Source: Steroidobacteraceae bacterium (GTDB lineage: Bacteria; Pseudomonadota; Gammaproteobacteria; Steroidobacterales; Steroidobacteraceae). Taken from it: a stretch of DNA of 49,297 nucleotides. The notes beneath the pieces are model-generated. The model searched no databases, was not told the origin of the DNA, and saw nothing but the letters and a program-made list of their open reading frames with translations. Position numbers and translations under genes: made by a program. Each line of letters begins with the position of its first letter. Position 1 is the stretch's first letter. The stretch covers positions 1 through 49,297 of the forward strand of contig JAFMKA010000007.1 of assembly GCA_017853175.1 (NCBI GenBank), read 5' to 3'. Shown one piece after another: positions 9,737-18,344 of the stretch.

Positions 9737-11146
9737 ATGATGTCGCGTTTACTCGTACTCGCCCTCGGCATGCTCCTCGCGGCTACCGCAGCGCCCGCCG
9801 AGGACCTCAAGGCCGTGTATGAGCGCGCCCTCGCCAATGACCCTCAGATCCGTGAGGCTGACGCTCTGCGCCGCGCAGCGCGCGAATCCCGGCCTCAGGC
9901 GTGGGCGGCGATCCTGCCGCAGGTGTCAGGCTCGGCCAGCAAGACCAAGTCCGACACCACGAGCTCGGGTCAATTCCCTCAAGAACAACAATTGCCTAAC
10001 GGGCAGACCATCGTCCTCAACTTCCTGTCCTCGAGCGTTGCGAAGCCGGAAACGGACCGCTGGAGTCTCGATCTTCGCCAGAGCCTGATCTCCTGGGACA
10101 ACTGGGTCGCGATCAAGCGTGCCAGCCGTCAGGTCGCACAGGCCGAAGCGGACTTCCGTGCCGCCGAGCAGCAATTGATCCTTCGCGTCTCCGAGGCGTA
10201 CTTCAACGTCCTCGCGGCGCAAGATTCCGTCGAGGCGCAGTCCTCCGCCTTCGAAGCCATCTCGCGTCAGCTCGAGCAGGCGGAGAAACGTTTTGAGGTC
10301 GGTCTCATCGCCATCACCGACGTGCAAGAAGCCAAGGCCGCTCGCGACAGCGCAGCCGCGGCCGTCATCGCGGCCAAGCGCCAGCTCGCCTCGACCGAAG
10401 AGCTCCTTCGCGAAATCACTGCCGAAAAATACTCGGCGCTCGCCAAACCGGGCGACGCGATGCCGCTCAAGTCGCCCGAGCCTGCCGACGAAACTCAATG
10501 GGTCGAGCGATCGATGGAGCAGAACCTCGCTCTCGTCTCGAGTCGCCTCGCCGCCGACATCGCTCGCGACAACGTGCGAGCTGCCTTCGGCGGCCACCTG
10601 CCCGAACTCGATCTCGTAGCGAGCAAGAGCAAAGTCGAAACCACGAGCCCGATCAACTTCGTCAGTGGCAACGTCGGCACCCGTCTCTCCGATACCGAGG
10701 ACGAGAGCTACTCTCTGCAGGTCACGATGCCGATCTTCAGCGGCGGCGCCGCACAGTCTCGGGTTCGTCAGAGCGAATTCCAGTGGCGCGCAGCGCGTGA
10801 ACGTCTGACACGCGTCTCGCGACAAACGGAGCGCCAAGCGCGTGACGCCTACCTGGGCGTGATCAGCGAAATCTCCAGAGTGAATGCGCTCGGTCAGGCG
10901 CTCGAGTCGAGCCAGACGGCACTCAAGGCCACCGAAGCGGGTTACGAAGTGGGTACGCGCACGGCCGTCGACGTGCTCGAAGCCCGACGCAGTCTTGCGG
11001 TTGCACAAACGAACTACTCGCGCAGCCGATACGACTATATTTTGAACGTGATGCGTCTGCGTCTCGCCTCGGGCACGCTCGATCGCGCTACGCTCGAGGA
11101 CGTCAACGGCTGGCTGTCGACGACCGCGGCGGCAACTCAGCCATAA
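9737..11146 (+). CDS. tolC: TolC family outer-membrane efflux channel
   Basis: It is the outer-membrane duct for tripartite efflux pumps or type I secretion. The 469-residue protein begins with a signal peptide (likely cleavage after APA|EDL) and has the two-repeat TolC layout. LKAVYERALANDPQIR opens repeat 1, and long alanine/glutamine-rich coiled-coil helices follow. A second repeat carries the strand segment LQVTMPIFSGG and the helix segment TKATEAGYEVGTRTAVDVL-like sequence near the C-terminus. GAGG precedes the ATG. No pump or adaptor gene is adjacent, so it is likely a shared channel. Its 3' end overlaps convergent waaA by 44 bases. Confidence 0.93.
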   Translation: MMSRLLVLALGMLLAATAAPAEDLKAVYERALANDPQIREADALRRAARESRPQAWAAILPQVSGSASKTKSDTTSSGQFPQEQQLPNGQTIVLNFLSSSVAKPETDRWSLDLRQSLISWDNWVAIKRASRQVAQAEADFRAAEQQLILRVSEAYFNVLAAQDSVEAQSSAFEAISRQLEQAEKRFEVGLIAITDVQEAKAARDSAAAAVIAAKRQLASTEELLREITAEKYSALAKPGDAMPLKSPEPADETQWVERSMEQNLALVSSRLAADIARDNVRAAFGGHLPELDLVASKSKVETTSPINFVSGNVGTRLSDTEDESYSLQVTMPIFSGGAAQSRVRQSEFQWRAARERLTRVSRQTERQARDAYLGVISEISRVNALGQALESSQTALKATEAGYEVGTRTAVDVLEARRSLAVAQTNYSRSRYDYILNVMRLRLASGTLDRATLEDVNGWLSTTAAATQP

Positions 11147-12413
11147 GCGGCTCGAGACGCGCGAGCAGTCGCGCTAGCGTGCCTCGGTTTTCTTCGACGA
11201 AGGCCCGACCGAGGGCTCCGCGTCGCACTCGCTCCTCGTCATGGGTCGCGAGCGTTCTCACCTGAGAGAACAACTCTTCTGCATCCGCGACGATGGCAAG
11301 CGCCCCCGCAGCCTCGAGCGCGCCGGTAATGTCGGGCGAGTTATAGCCATGCGGGCCCGTGAGCGTCGCTACGGCGAGCGCCGCGGGCTCAATCACATTG
11401 TGTCCTCCGACATCGCTGACGAGACTGCCGCCGACGAACGCCAAGTCCGCGGTCGCATACGCACTCATTAACTCGCCGAGCGTGTCGAGTAGCAGTACGT
11501 CGACTGAGGCGTCACTGGGAGTCGGCGACAAAGAAGATCGCCTCACGAAAGCTACACCCGTCGCCTTCAGATGAGCCGCTACCGCCTCGAAACGCGAGGG
11601 ATGACGCGGCGCGAGCACGAGTGCGATATCGATTCCTTCGGCACGTAATCGACGCTGAGTATCGAGCAACACGGATTCCTCGAGCTCGTAGGTGCTGCCA
11701 CCGACGAGCAGCAGCCGTTGCGGCCAACCACACGCGGTCCGTAACGCCGCGCCCTGCCCAGAAAGTTGAGGTGACTCGATCCGATCGAACTTCAGATTGC
11801 CCACCACCTGCACCCGTGAGGCCGCGACGCCGAGCTGCCGAAAACGATCGGCATCGATCTCAGATTGCGCAGCGACGATGACGCTGTGCTCAAACACCTC
11901 GCCAAACAAGGGTGCGAACATTCGCCACCGATCGACGGTGCGCGCCGAAATCGTCGCGCTCGCGAGCACAAGGGGAATGCCTCGCGCCGCGCACTCACCG
12001 AATAAATTTGGCCACAACTCTTTTTCGATGATGATCGCGATGCGCGGCTGAACGCGATCGAGAAAACGTCGGACGCAGCCCGACGAATCGAACGGCAGGA
12101 AGCGCACGTCCACGACATCACCGAACAGCTCTCGCGCGCGTGCAGCGCCGGTGCCCGTCGTCGTCGTCAGTGTGATCGGTACGTCGGGGTAGCGGTTCCG
12201 TAAAGCGCGCACGAGCGCGGCCGACGCCTGAACTTCACCCACCGAAACCGAGTGAATCCAGATCGTCTTCGCGGCGTGACGAGCTCCGAAGCCCAGGCGC
12301 TGCGAGAGCCCACGTAACTCACCTGGATTGCCGCGCAGGCCGCGCACGACGAACAGCGCGAAGGCGAAAGGCAGTACGGCCACAAGGAGCACTCGGTAGA
12401 AAAAACGCATCAT
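11103..12413 (-). CDS. waaA: 3-deoxy-D-manno-octulosonic acid (Kdo) transferase
   Basis: It transfers Kdo from CMP-Kdo to lipid IVA at the inner membrane, the first LPS-core step. The 436-residue protein has an N-terminal membrane anchor (about 5-24), the SVSVGE motif with the catalytic-base Glu60, and a GT-B C-terminal domain with LAPRHPSRF and FVGGSLVSDVGGHN. Two family motifs are altered: EKELWPN (130-136) instead of ETELWPN, and GGSTYELEE where most have ASTHEGEE. The ATG overlaps the kdkA stop (ATGA), so the two are co-translated. With a Kdo kinase as partner, a monofunctional (single-Kdo) transferase as in Haemophilus is likely, though this is inferred. Confidence 0.95.
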   Translation of the reverse strand: MMRFFYRVLLVAVLPFAFALFVVRGLRGNPGELRGLSQRLGFGARHAAKTIWIHSVSVGEVQASAALVRALRNRYPDVPITLTTTTGTGAARARELFGDVVDVRFLPFDSSGCVRRFLDRVQPRIAIIIEKELWPNLFGECAARGIPLVLASATISARTVDRWRMFAPLFGEVFEHSVIVAAQSEIDADRFRQLGVAASRVQVVGNLKFDRIESPQLSGQGAALRTACGWPQRLLLVGGSTYELEESVLLDTQRRLRAEGIDIALVLAPRHPSRFEAVAAHLKATGVAFVRRSSLSPTPSDASVDVLLLDTLGELMSAYATADLAFVGGSLVSDVGGHNVIEPAALAVATLTGPHGYNSPDITGALEAAGALAIVADAEELFSQVRTLATHDEERVRRGALGRAFVEENRGTLARLLARLEPLMAELPPRSSTASR

Positions 12414-13162
12414 GATGAACCGTCGCGAGACCTGCCCTCGCGATAACCCTGCAGCAACGTCGCCCAGAGGGCTTCGTCGAGTCGAGCGTTCAAAGAATCG
12501 AGGATCTTGAGTATCGAGCGACGTAATCGAACGAGATTGGCATCACACCACAAGCCCGGGTCGCGAAAACTCGCGCGATCAAAATCGATGAGAGACCACT
12601 GCCCGGCGTCGTCGACGAGCAGGTTGTGGGCATTGAGATCAGCATGATGCAACCCCACCCGATGAAAGCGGGCAATCGTGGCGCCCACGCCCGACCAGTC
12701 GATCGAATCCGGCGCGCGCGTGAGACGCTCAGCGAGCGTACTGACACCGACGAGGCGGCGGGTGATGAGGTCGCCGCGGCACCAGAGCGTACGCGGCTCG
12801 TGCAACGCCGCCACGACCGGGGCGACGGGCAGACCGAGACGCTGCAGTCTTTGGATGACACGAAACTCTCGGAAAGGTCGGGAACGCGATTCGCCGACAT
12901 TGAGATAGCGATCACCGAGCACTGCAGCAACGAGGCCCCCACGTCGATAATGCCGCAAGGCGTAACCGGCCCCCTCGGCCTCGAAGAAAAGCGTACTCCC
13001 ACGGCCCGGGGCCTCGCCGCGCAACGCACCCGTTCGGCTCCAGTGCTCGGGCTCGAACCAGCGCGGATCAAAATTGCCGACGAGGGAGGGGTCATATAGC
13101 ATCACGCAGCGGCCGACTTGGATCCTGTCCTCCAGCGGTTCGTGTGCGCGACCCTCGTTCAT
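12410..13162 (-). CDS. kdkA: 3-deoxy-D-manno-octulosonic acid kinase
   Basis: It phosphorylates O-4 of Kdo on the LPS precursor at the inner face of the membrane. The 250-residue protein has a kinase-like fold with the catalytic segment HADLNAHN (173-180) and the metal-binding DFD (193-195), and the family features YALRHYRRGG and the N-terminal MLYDPSLVG-like region. The ATG at 13162 has GAGGGCGGA just upstream; a longer frame to 13249 would run over the start of the divergent glycosyltransferase gene. It is immediately upstream of waaA with a 4-base overlap and 22 bases from the divergent start. Together they point to a phosphorylated single-Kdo core. Confidence 0.92.
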   Translation of the reverse strand: MNEGRAHEPLEDRIQVGRCVMLYDPSLVGNFDPRWFEPEHWSRTGALRGEAPGRGSTLFFEAEGAGYALRHYRRGGLVAAVLGDRYLNVGESRSRPFREFRVIQRLQRLGLPVAPVVAALHEPRTLWCRGDLITRRLVGVSTLAERLTRAPDSIDWSGVGATIARFHRVGLHHADLNAHNLLVDDAGQWSLIDFDRASFRDPGLWCDANLVRLRRSILKILDSLNARLDEALWATLLQGYREGRSRDGSS

Positions 13163-13184
13163 TCCGCCCTCACCGCCTGAAGCC

Positions 13185-14237
13185 ATGCTGCCGCTCATCA
13201 CGCCGCCCGAATCCGTTTGCCTCTTGAGGCTCTCGGCCATCGGCGACACCTGTCATGTCGTGCCCCTGCTGCGCACGTTGCAGCGTGCGTGGCCGGATAC
13301 CCGATTTACCTGGATCATCGGTCGTGCCGAAGCGCGACTCATGACCGTGCTGCCGGGGGTCGAGTTTATCACCGTGGACAAACGCGCCGGCTTGGCGGGC
13401 CTCAGAGCCCTCCGAAAGACGCTGCAGGGTCGGCAGTTCGACCTGCTACTGCATTTGCAGCTGTCGTTCAGGGCGAGCGTCGTCGCTGCACTCATACCCG
13501 CACGCATCAAACTCGGTTTCGATCGAGCCCGTGCCCGCGAGTTGCAGTGGCTCGTCACCCATGCGCGCATTGCGCCGCGCCAACGCGAACACGTACTCGA
13601 CAGCTTCATGGGCTTCGCCGAAGCCGCCGGCGTCGGACATCGCGTACTCGAGTGGAACCTTCCGCTTCCCATCGACGCCATCGAGTATGCACAACGGCTG
13701 ATTCCCGACGGAGCGCCGCGCACGTTGGTGATCAGCGCATGCTCGAGCCATGTACGAAGAAACTGGCTCGCCGAGCGCTATGCCGCCGTCGCGCGCCACG
13801 CCATCGACACCCACGGGATGCGCGTGATTTTGGCGGGCGGCCCCAGCGAAACCGAAAAGTCGATGGCGCGCGCCATCGCTGCAGAGTGCCCGGGCGTCAT
13901 CGATCAGGTAGGCAAAGATACCTTGCCGCAACTGCTTGCCCTGCTCGGACGAGCGACGGTGCTGCTCGCACCGGATACGGGTCCGGCTCATATGGCCACC
14001 ATGGTCGGCACGCCCGTCATCGGGCTCTATGCCGCCACCAATCCGGCGCGCAGCGGGCCCTATCTCTCGCGTCAGTGGTGTATCGACGCCTTCCCGCGAG
14101 CCGCTCAAAAGTTTAGGCACAGCACGCCGGATGCCCTGCCCTGGGCCACAAAAATCGAAGAACCCGGCGTCATGGAGCTCATCGAGGTCGCCGAGGTCTG
14201 CAGAGGTCTCGACGCCCTGCTAGCATCTCGATCATGA
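13185..14237 (+). CDS. Glycosyltransferase family 9 (heptosyltransferase-like)
   Basis: It is a GT-B glycosyltransferase, most likely adding ADP-heptose to the Kdo of the LPS inner core. The 350-residue protein opens with LLRLSAIGD (13-21), the GT9 signature, and has LAPDTGPAHMA (262-272), the nucleotide-sugar site of heptosyltransferases. It fits WaaC-like enzymes from xanthomonads, but I cannot separate heptosyltransferase I, II or a related transferase by eye, so no symbol is given. The ATG at 13185 precedes the conserved N-terminus; the frame open to 13074 runs over kdkA. It overlaps the next gene by ATGA. Confidence 0.87.
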   Translation: MLPLITPPESVCLLRLSAIGDTCHVVPLLRTLQRAWPDTRFTWIIGRAEARLMTVLPGVEFITVDKRAGLAGLRALRKTLQGRQFDLLLHLQLSFRASVVAALIPARIKLGFDRARARELQWLVTHARIAPRQREHVLDSFMGFAEAAGVGHRVLEWNLPLPIDAIEYAQRLIPDGAPRTLVISACSSHVRRNWLAERYAAVARHAIDTHGMRVILAGGPSETEKSMARAIAAECPGVIDQVGKDTLPQLLALLGRATVLLAPDTGPAHMATMVGTPVIGLYAATNPARSGPYLSRQWCIDAFPRAAQKFRHSTPDALPWATKIEEPGVMELIEVAEVCRGLDALLASRS

Positions 14238-14632
14238 AAGACATCCTCGTGCCCATTTCGCCGGGCGAACTGCTCGACAAAATCACCATTCTGCGTCTTA
14301 AAGCCGCGCGCATGACCGACGCGATCAAGGTCGGCAACGTTCGTCTCGAACTCGACCTGCTCGAAAAAACCTGGCGCGACAGTGGTGCTGCTATTCCGGA
14401 AGTGGCGGCCGACGAAGCCGCTCTGCAGCGCGTGAACGAAGCCCTGTGGGACATCGAAGACAAAATACGCGACAAAGAACTCGCACAAGCGTTCGACGCC
14501 GAGTTCATCGAGTTGGCGCGAGCGGTTTACGTGACCAACGACGAGCGCGCCGCGGTCAAGAAGCGCATCAATGTGGCGCTCGGCTCACGCATCGTCGAAG
14601 AGAAGTCCTACAAGCCGTACCGCCCCGTCTGA
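14234..14632 (+). CDS. DUF6165 family protein
   Basis: This 132-residue cytoplasmic protein has no known catalytic motif. The opening VPISPGELLDKITIL is the hallmark of the family named DUF6165, whose members commonly sit beside LPS or glycan glycosyltransferase genes. The rest is largely helical and charged, with possible coiled-coil around residues 25-90, and a conserved end (KPYRP). Its ATG overlaps the glycosyltransferase stop (ATGA), so it is translated with it and may assist in core assembly. The function is unknown. Confidence 0.8.
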   Translation: MKDILVPISPGELLDKITILRLKAARMTDAIKVGNVRLELDLLEKTWRDSGAAIPEVAADEAALQRVNEALWDIEDKIRDKELAQAFDAEFIELARAVYVTNDERAAVKKRINVALGSRIVEEKSYKPYRPV

Positions 14633-14638
14633 GGGCGC

Positions 14639-14830
14639 TCAACGCTGCAGCGTGTACTCCGCTCCGCAATAGGGGCACTTGGCCCAGCCCGTTTTCTCGA
14701 TGGGCAAATAGACTCGCGGATGCGAGTTCCAGAGTTGCATCTGCGGCATCGGACAAGACAGCGGCAGATCTTCGGACGTGACGTCGTACTTGTTCTGCGC
14801 GTTCGGCTGGATGAGAGGCGTCGTCGACAT
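14639..14830 (-). CDS. Zinc-finger (CHCC-type) domain protein
   Basis: A 63-residue protein of the zf-CHCC family, related to the zinc domain of the mitochondrial complex I subunit NDUFS6. The ligands are visible as a cysteine (LSCP), a histidine (NSHPRVYLP) and the CPYCG pair near the end. The ATG at 14830 matches the family start; the frame extends 11 codons upstream into the end of glnE. It lies 7 bases after glnE on the same strand and is convergent with the DUF6165 gene, 6 bases apart. The role in bacteria is not established. Confidence 0.88.
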   Translation of the reverse strand: MSTTPLIQPNAQNKYDVTSEDLPLSCPMPQMQLWNSHPRVYLPIEKTGWAKCPYCGAEYTLQR

Positions 14831-14837
14831 AGGCGGA

Positions 14838-17687
14838 TTATACCGGCGATACGCGACCGGCAAAGGTGTCTTCCCAGATGCGGGTGACGGCGGCGCGCTC
14901 GGTCACGAACTCGCTCGCGTCGATGACACCGCGCTCCTCGCGTAGCGAGCGATGATGATTGCGCATGCGATACGCGCGATATGCACCGGTCAATTGGTCT
15001 ACCGTCGACTGCGGCACGAGATCTCCAGAAGCTAAGGTCTCGAGCTGGCGGATGGTGTCGCTGAACATCAGCACCGCTCTATGCCGCGCGCCCTCGCGCA
15101 GCGCCCAGTACTGAGCCAGAAATTCGATATCGGCAATGCCGCCCCGATCCTGCTTGAGATCGAACTCTCCGACCTTCGACTTGGCGAGTTCGCGCCGCAT
15201 GCGCTCGCGCATTGATCCCACCTCTTCACGCAAGGTGTCGCGTCGAACGAATTCTCCGAGGATGCGTACACGCTCGCGCTCGAATCGCTCACGTAATCGC
15301 GGTGAACCCGCCACCGCCCGCGCGTGCAATAGCGCCTGATGCTCCCACGTCCAAGCCGAAGAATGTTGGTAGTCGACGAAAGCCTCGATTTGCGTGATCA
15401 GCATTCCGCCTTTCCCACCCGGGCGCAGACGGACATCGACGTCATACAAGCGGCCCGCTGCCGAGTGCACCGTGAGGATATGGACGATGCGCTGCGCGAG
15501 CCTCACGAAGAAGAGTTGGTTCTCGATCGGGCGATCGCCGGAGGTCTCCTGTACCGAACCGATCGAATCGTGCAGGAATACGAGGTCGAGATCGGATCCG
15601 TAACCGAGCTCGATCCCGCCGAGCTTGCCGTAACCGACAGCACAGATCTCGACCTCGCGAGGCACGGCCTCGTCGGTGGCGCGACACGTCGGCACACCAT
15701 ACTGACTCGTCATCTGCGACCAGGCTTGCTGCATCGCTTTTTCGAGAATGAGCTCGGCGATATCGGTCAGGCGATCGGACACTCGCATGAGTGGCAAACT
15801 ACCCGAGAGATCTGCGATGGCGACGCGAAACACCGCCGCCCGCTTGAACTGTGCGAGCGCCTCGACGAGTCGCTCCGGATCATCCGCCTCGACTCGGGCG
15901 AGGCGATCCTCGAGATCGGCGAGCAACTCTGCACGTGCCGGCGGCACGGTCAAGGCTCGCTCATCGAGCAGCTCATCGAGTAAGAGCGGATGCGCTGCGA
16001 GCTGCTGCACCAGAAAATCACCGCCTCGACAGACGCGCACGAAACGCTGCCGGGCTGCGGGGTTTTCATTGAGGAGTGCAAAATAGGCCGAGCGCCCGCC
16101 GATCGCCTCGAGCACGCGCAAAAGCCGGCGACCCATGACCAGGTGATCGTCATCGGTCTCGAGCGAGGCCAGCAGTTGCGGCACTAAGAGCTCGAGACGA
16201 CGCAACCCCGTCGCATCGAGCCGCTTCACTTGCGAACTGCTTCGAAAGTCGACCAGCAGTTGCGCGAGCTCTGCGGGGTTGCTCATCCCTCGAGTAGAGA
16301 GCGCCTCGGTGAGGGCCGTAACCCCTGCCGTGTCATCCCACATCATCGACAGGCCAGTGCCGTCGATAGACGATTTCGAAGCAGGATCACGCGTGGCATC
16401 AGCAGCGACGGGCGCAAAGACGAGCGCATTAAATTCACGATGAACGTGCGCCGCATGCCGCTCGTAGTCGTGTCGCAGGGCCTCCCAACTCTCCTTGCCC
16501 ATGGCACGCGCCAATTTCTGTTGCGTGGCCGGGTCTTTCGGAAGCGAGTGAGTCTGAGCGTCTGCAATCATCTGCAGTCGATTCTCGAGTATCCGCAAAA
16601 AGCGATACGCCGTATCGAGTTCGTTGACGGCCTGCTGGCGCAACAGGCGACTACGTGCGAGCTGGGGCAAGATCTCAAATAATCGCGAACCTTGGAGACG
16701 CCGATCTTGACCGCCACGAATCAATTGCATCGACTGCACGATGAACTCGATCTCGCGTATGCCACCGGGCCCAAGCTTCACGTGATCGACGAGCTCTTTA
16801 CGAGCAACCTGCTTTTCGATCAACTGCTTCATTTCGCGAAGCGATTCGAAGACCCCGAAATCGAGGTAACGGCGATACACAAAAGGTCTCACCGCAGAGT
16901 CGTAAAGCTCGGCATACGCCTCAGGCGCGGTGATCGGTCGCGCCTTGATCCAGGCGTAACGTTCCCAGTCTCGACCGTGCTGCAGCAAGTAGTCCTCGAA
17001 AGAGGAAAATCCACAAGCGAGCGGCCCTGAATCCCCGAAGGGACGAAGTCGCATGTCTACGCGGAAGACGAACCCATCGACCGTCACCGACGATAGCAAT
17101 CTCAGCAGGGCTTGCCCGAGGCGCGCAAAGAATTCCTCGTGACTCACCGGTGCGGCATGAATCGTCTCGCCGTAACCCGGAAAAAGGAATACGAGATCGA
17201 TATCGGATGAAAAATTGAGTTCGCGGCCGCCGAGTTTTCCCATGCCGACGACGACGAGTGGCATCGCACCCCCTTCGGCATATTGCGGAGTTCCGTAGCG
17301 CTCACAGGTGCTGTGCCAGGCGACGGCCATCGCACGATTGACGGCATCATCGGCAAAGGCCGAGAGATCCTCGAGCGTCTCTTCGAGACTCGCCCGATCA
17401 TTGAGATCGCGCCAGGCGATCCGCACCATCTCGCGTCGACGCCATCGGCGCAGCCACGCCTGCCACTGCGGCTCCGGCGTGTCGAGCGCCGGCGGCTCCT
17501 CGCCACCGGGCCAACACAACGACCCGCCAGCGATGCGTAGCCGCTGCAAGGCGTCGGAGCGCAGCAGATCAACGAAAAGCTCGGAATCTCGCGCCAGGCT
17601 CTCGGCGACGAAGTCGCTGCAAGCGAGGGCGTGCGCGGCTTCATTGCGCCATTCGGGCGGATAGGCTTCGGTGATAGATGGGGACAT
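14838..17687 (-). CDS. glnE: Bifunctional glutamine synthetase adenylyltransferase/adenylyl-removing enzyme
   Basis: It adenylylates glutamine synthetase when nitrogen is plentiful and removes the AMP when it is scarce, under control of PII and glutamine. The protein is 949 residues, close to the 946 of E. coli. Both nucleotidyltransferase domains keep their signatures: SSDIDLVF (160-167) in the N-terminal adenylyl-removing half and SDLDLVF (698-704) in the C-terminal adenylylating half. I use ATG 17687; ATG 17696 is possible, and neither has a strong ribosome site. Longer frames run into an intrinsic terminator only about 10-20 bases upstream, so transcription must read through it or begin in an extremely short space. 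The zinc-finger gene follows in the same unit. Confidence 0.95.
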   Translation of the reverse strand: MSPSITEAYPPEWRNEAAHALACSDFVAESLARDSELFVDLLRSDALQRLRIAGGSLCWPGGEEPPALDTPEPQWQAWLRRWRRREMVRIAWRDLNDRASLEETLEDLSAFADDAVNRAMAVAWHSTCERYGTPQYAEGGAMPLVVVGMGKLGGRELNFSSDIDLVFLFPGYGETIHAAPVSHEEFFARLGQALLRLLSSVTVDGFVFRVDMRLRPFGDSGPLACGFSSFEDYLLQHGRDWERYAWIKARPITAPEAYAELYDSAVRPFVYRRYLDFGVFESLREMKQLIEKQVARKELVDHVKLGPGGIREIEFIVQSMQLIRGGQDRRLQGSRLFEILPQLARSRLLRQQAVNELDTAYRFLRILENRLQMIADAQTHSLPKDPATQQKLARAMGKESWEALRHDYERHAAHVHREFNALVFAPVAADATRDPASKSSIDGTGLSMMWDDTAGVTALTEALSTRGMSNPAELAQLLVDFRSSSQVKRLDATGLRRLELLVPQLLASLETDDDHLVMGRRLLRVLEAIGGRSAYFALLNENPAARQRFVRVCRGGDFLVQQLAAHPLLLDELLDERALTVPPARAELLADLEDRLARVEADDPERLVEALAQFKRAAVFRVAIADLSGSLPLMRVSDRLTDIAELILEKAMQQAWSQMTSQYGVPTCRATDEAVPREVEICAVGYGKLGGIELGYGSDLDLVFLHDSIGSVQETSGDRPIENQLFFVRLAQRIVHILTVHSAAGRLYDVDVRLRPGGKGGMLITQIEAFVDYQHSSAWTWEHQALLHARAVAGSPRLRERFERERVRILGEFVRRDTLREEVGSMRERMRRELAKSKVGEFDLKQDRGGIADIEFLAQYWALREGARHRAVLMFSDTIRQLETLASGDLVPQSTVDQLTGAYRAYRMRNHHRSLREERGVIDASEFVTERAAVTRIWEDTFAGRVSPV

Positions 17688-17704
17688 GAGAGGCATCAGG
17701 ATAC

Positions 17705-17730
17705 AAAAAAAACCCCGCACGAGGCGGGGC
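17705..17730 (-). terminator. glnE: Intrinsic terminator just upstream of glnE
   Basis: On the minus strand GCGGGG/CCCCGC arms (17713-17718 with 17724-17729) form a 6-bp GC stem with a 5-base loop, followed by eight U (17705-17712). It points toward glnE, whose start is only 9-18 bases further on. No minus-strand gene ends nearby except in the antisense of the flavin reductase gene. It may be a leader attenuator, the end of a small RNA, or a stop for antisense read-through. The plus strand lacks a U-tract. Confidence 0.85.
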
Positions 17731-17773
17731 TATCTCTGCATGCTCTGATCGGAGGGGGAAGATGATCAGAGCA
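17705..17773 (-). ncRNA. Candidate small RNA or glnE leader with C-rich hairpin loop
   Basis: On the minus strand a 10-bp perfect stem TGCTCTGATC/GATCAGAGCA (17741-17773) encloses a 13-base loop ATCTTCCCCCTCC, and the intrinsic terminator follows 11 bases later. A stem with a pyrimidine/C-rich anti-Shine-Dalgarno-like loop followed by a terminator is the layout of small RNAs such as sX13 of Xanthomonas. The 5' end and promoter are not identifiable. It could equally be the regulated leader of glnE. The hairpin is seen in the sequence; the RNA gene is inferred. Confidence 0.35.
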
Positions 17774-17837
17774 CGAATAGGAGACTAATGCCGAAAGCCT
17801 TGGCAGTATGTACGGAGTAGTACCTACCGTGGCCGAC

Positions 17838-18344
17838 ATGAACGTTTCGAGTACCGATTACCGCGCAGCGATCAGCCGATTTTTGACGGGCGTCACCCTC
17901 GTCACCGCCCGACATGAGGGGCTCGCTCAGGGCATCACGGCGAGCGCCGTCGCTTCAGTCACGCTCGAGCCCCCCACTCTGCTCGCCTGCCTCAACCGCC
18001 AGTCTGCGACCTGTCAAGCCGTCAGCGGATCGGGTCATTTTTGCGTGCACATTCTCGCGGAGGACCAGCTCGAACTCGCGAGGCATTTCGCCTCGCGCAA
18101 CTCGGATAAGTTCGCGAGCCTCGCATCACTCGGACTCGGCTCGGTACACGACAGCCCTCTCGGCAACCCACTCATTGCCGGGGCGATCGCCTACCTCGAA
18201 TGCCGAGTCGCGACTCAGACAGATTTCGGAACCCACCGCGTGTTCTTTGGTGAAGTGTTATCCGTAGATGCTCGCGAGGGCTCACCGCTCGCGTACTTCA
18301 GGGGTCAGTTTGCAAGCTTGGGTGGCGGTAAAGCGAGCTCGTGA
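17838..18344 (+). CDS. Flavin reductase domain protein
   Basis: This 168-residue protein belongs to the NADH:flavin oxidoreductase family that supplies reduced FMN or FAD to two-component monooxygenases. The family features are YRAAISRFLTGVTLVTA at the start, the flavin-contact stretch GITASAVASVTLEPPTLLACLN, and a C-terminal segment with THRVFFGEV and PLAYFRGQF. The start is uncertain: ATG 17838 suits the family; GTG 17829 is spaced from a GGAG; ATG 17808 is possible. An LLM oxidoreductase gene lies downstream on the opposite strand and could be a client, but this is inferred. The 3' end overlaps the convergent amidase gene by 40 bases. Confidence 0.85.
   Translation: MNVSSTDYRAAISRFLTGVTLVTARHEGLAQGITASAVASVTLEPPTLLACLNRQSATCQAVSGSGHFCVHILAEDQLELARHFASRNSDKFASLASLGLGSVHDSPLGNPLIAGAIAYLECRVATQTDFGTHRVFFGEVLSVDAREGSPLAYFRGQFASLGGGKASS

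Noticed and set aside
13217-14116. 299-codon plus-strand frame within the glycosyltransferase gene
   Set aside because: Arg/His-rich shadow frame; the GT9 motifs are in the other frame.
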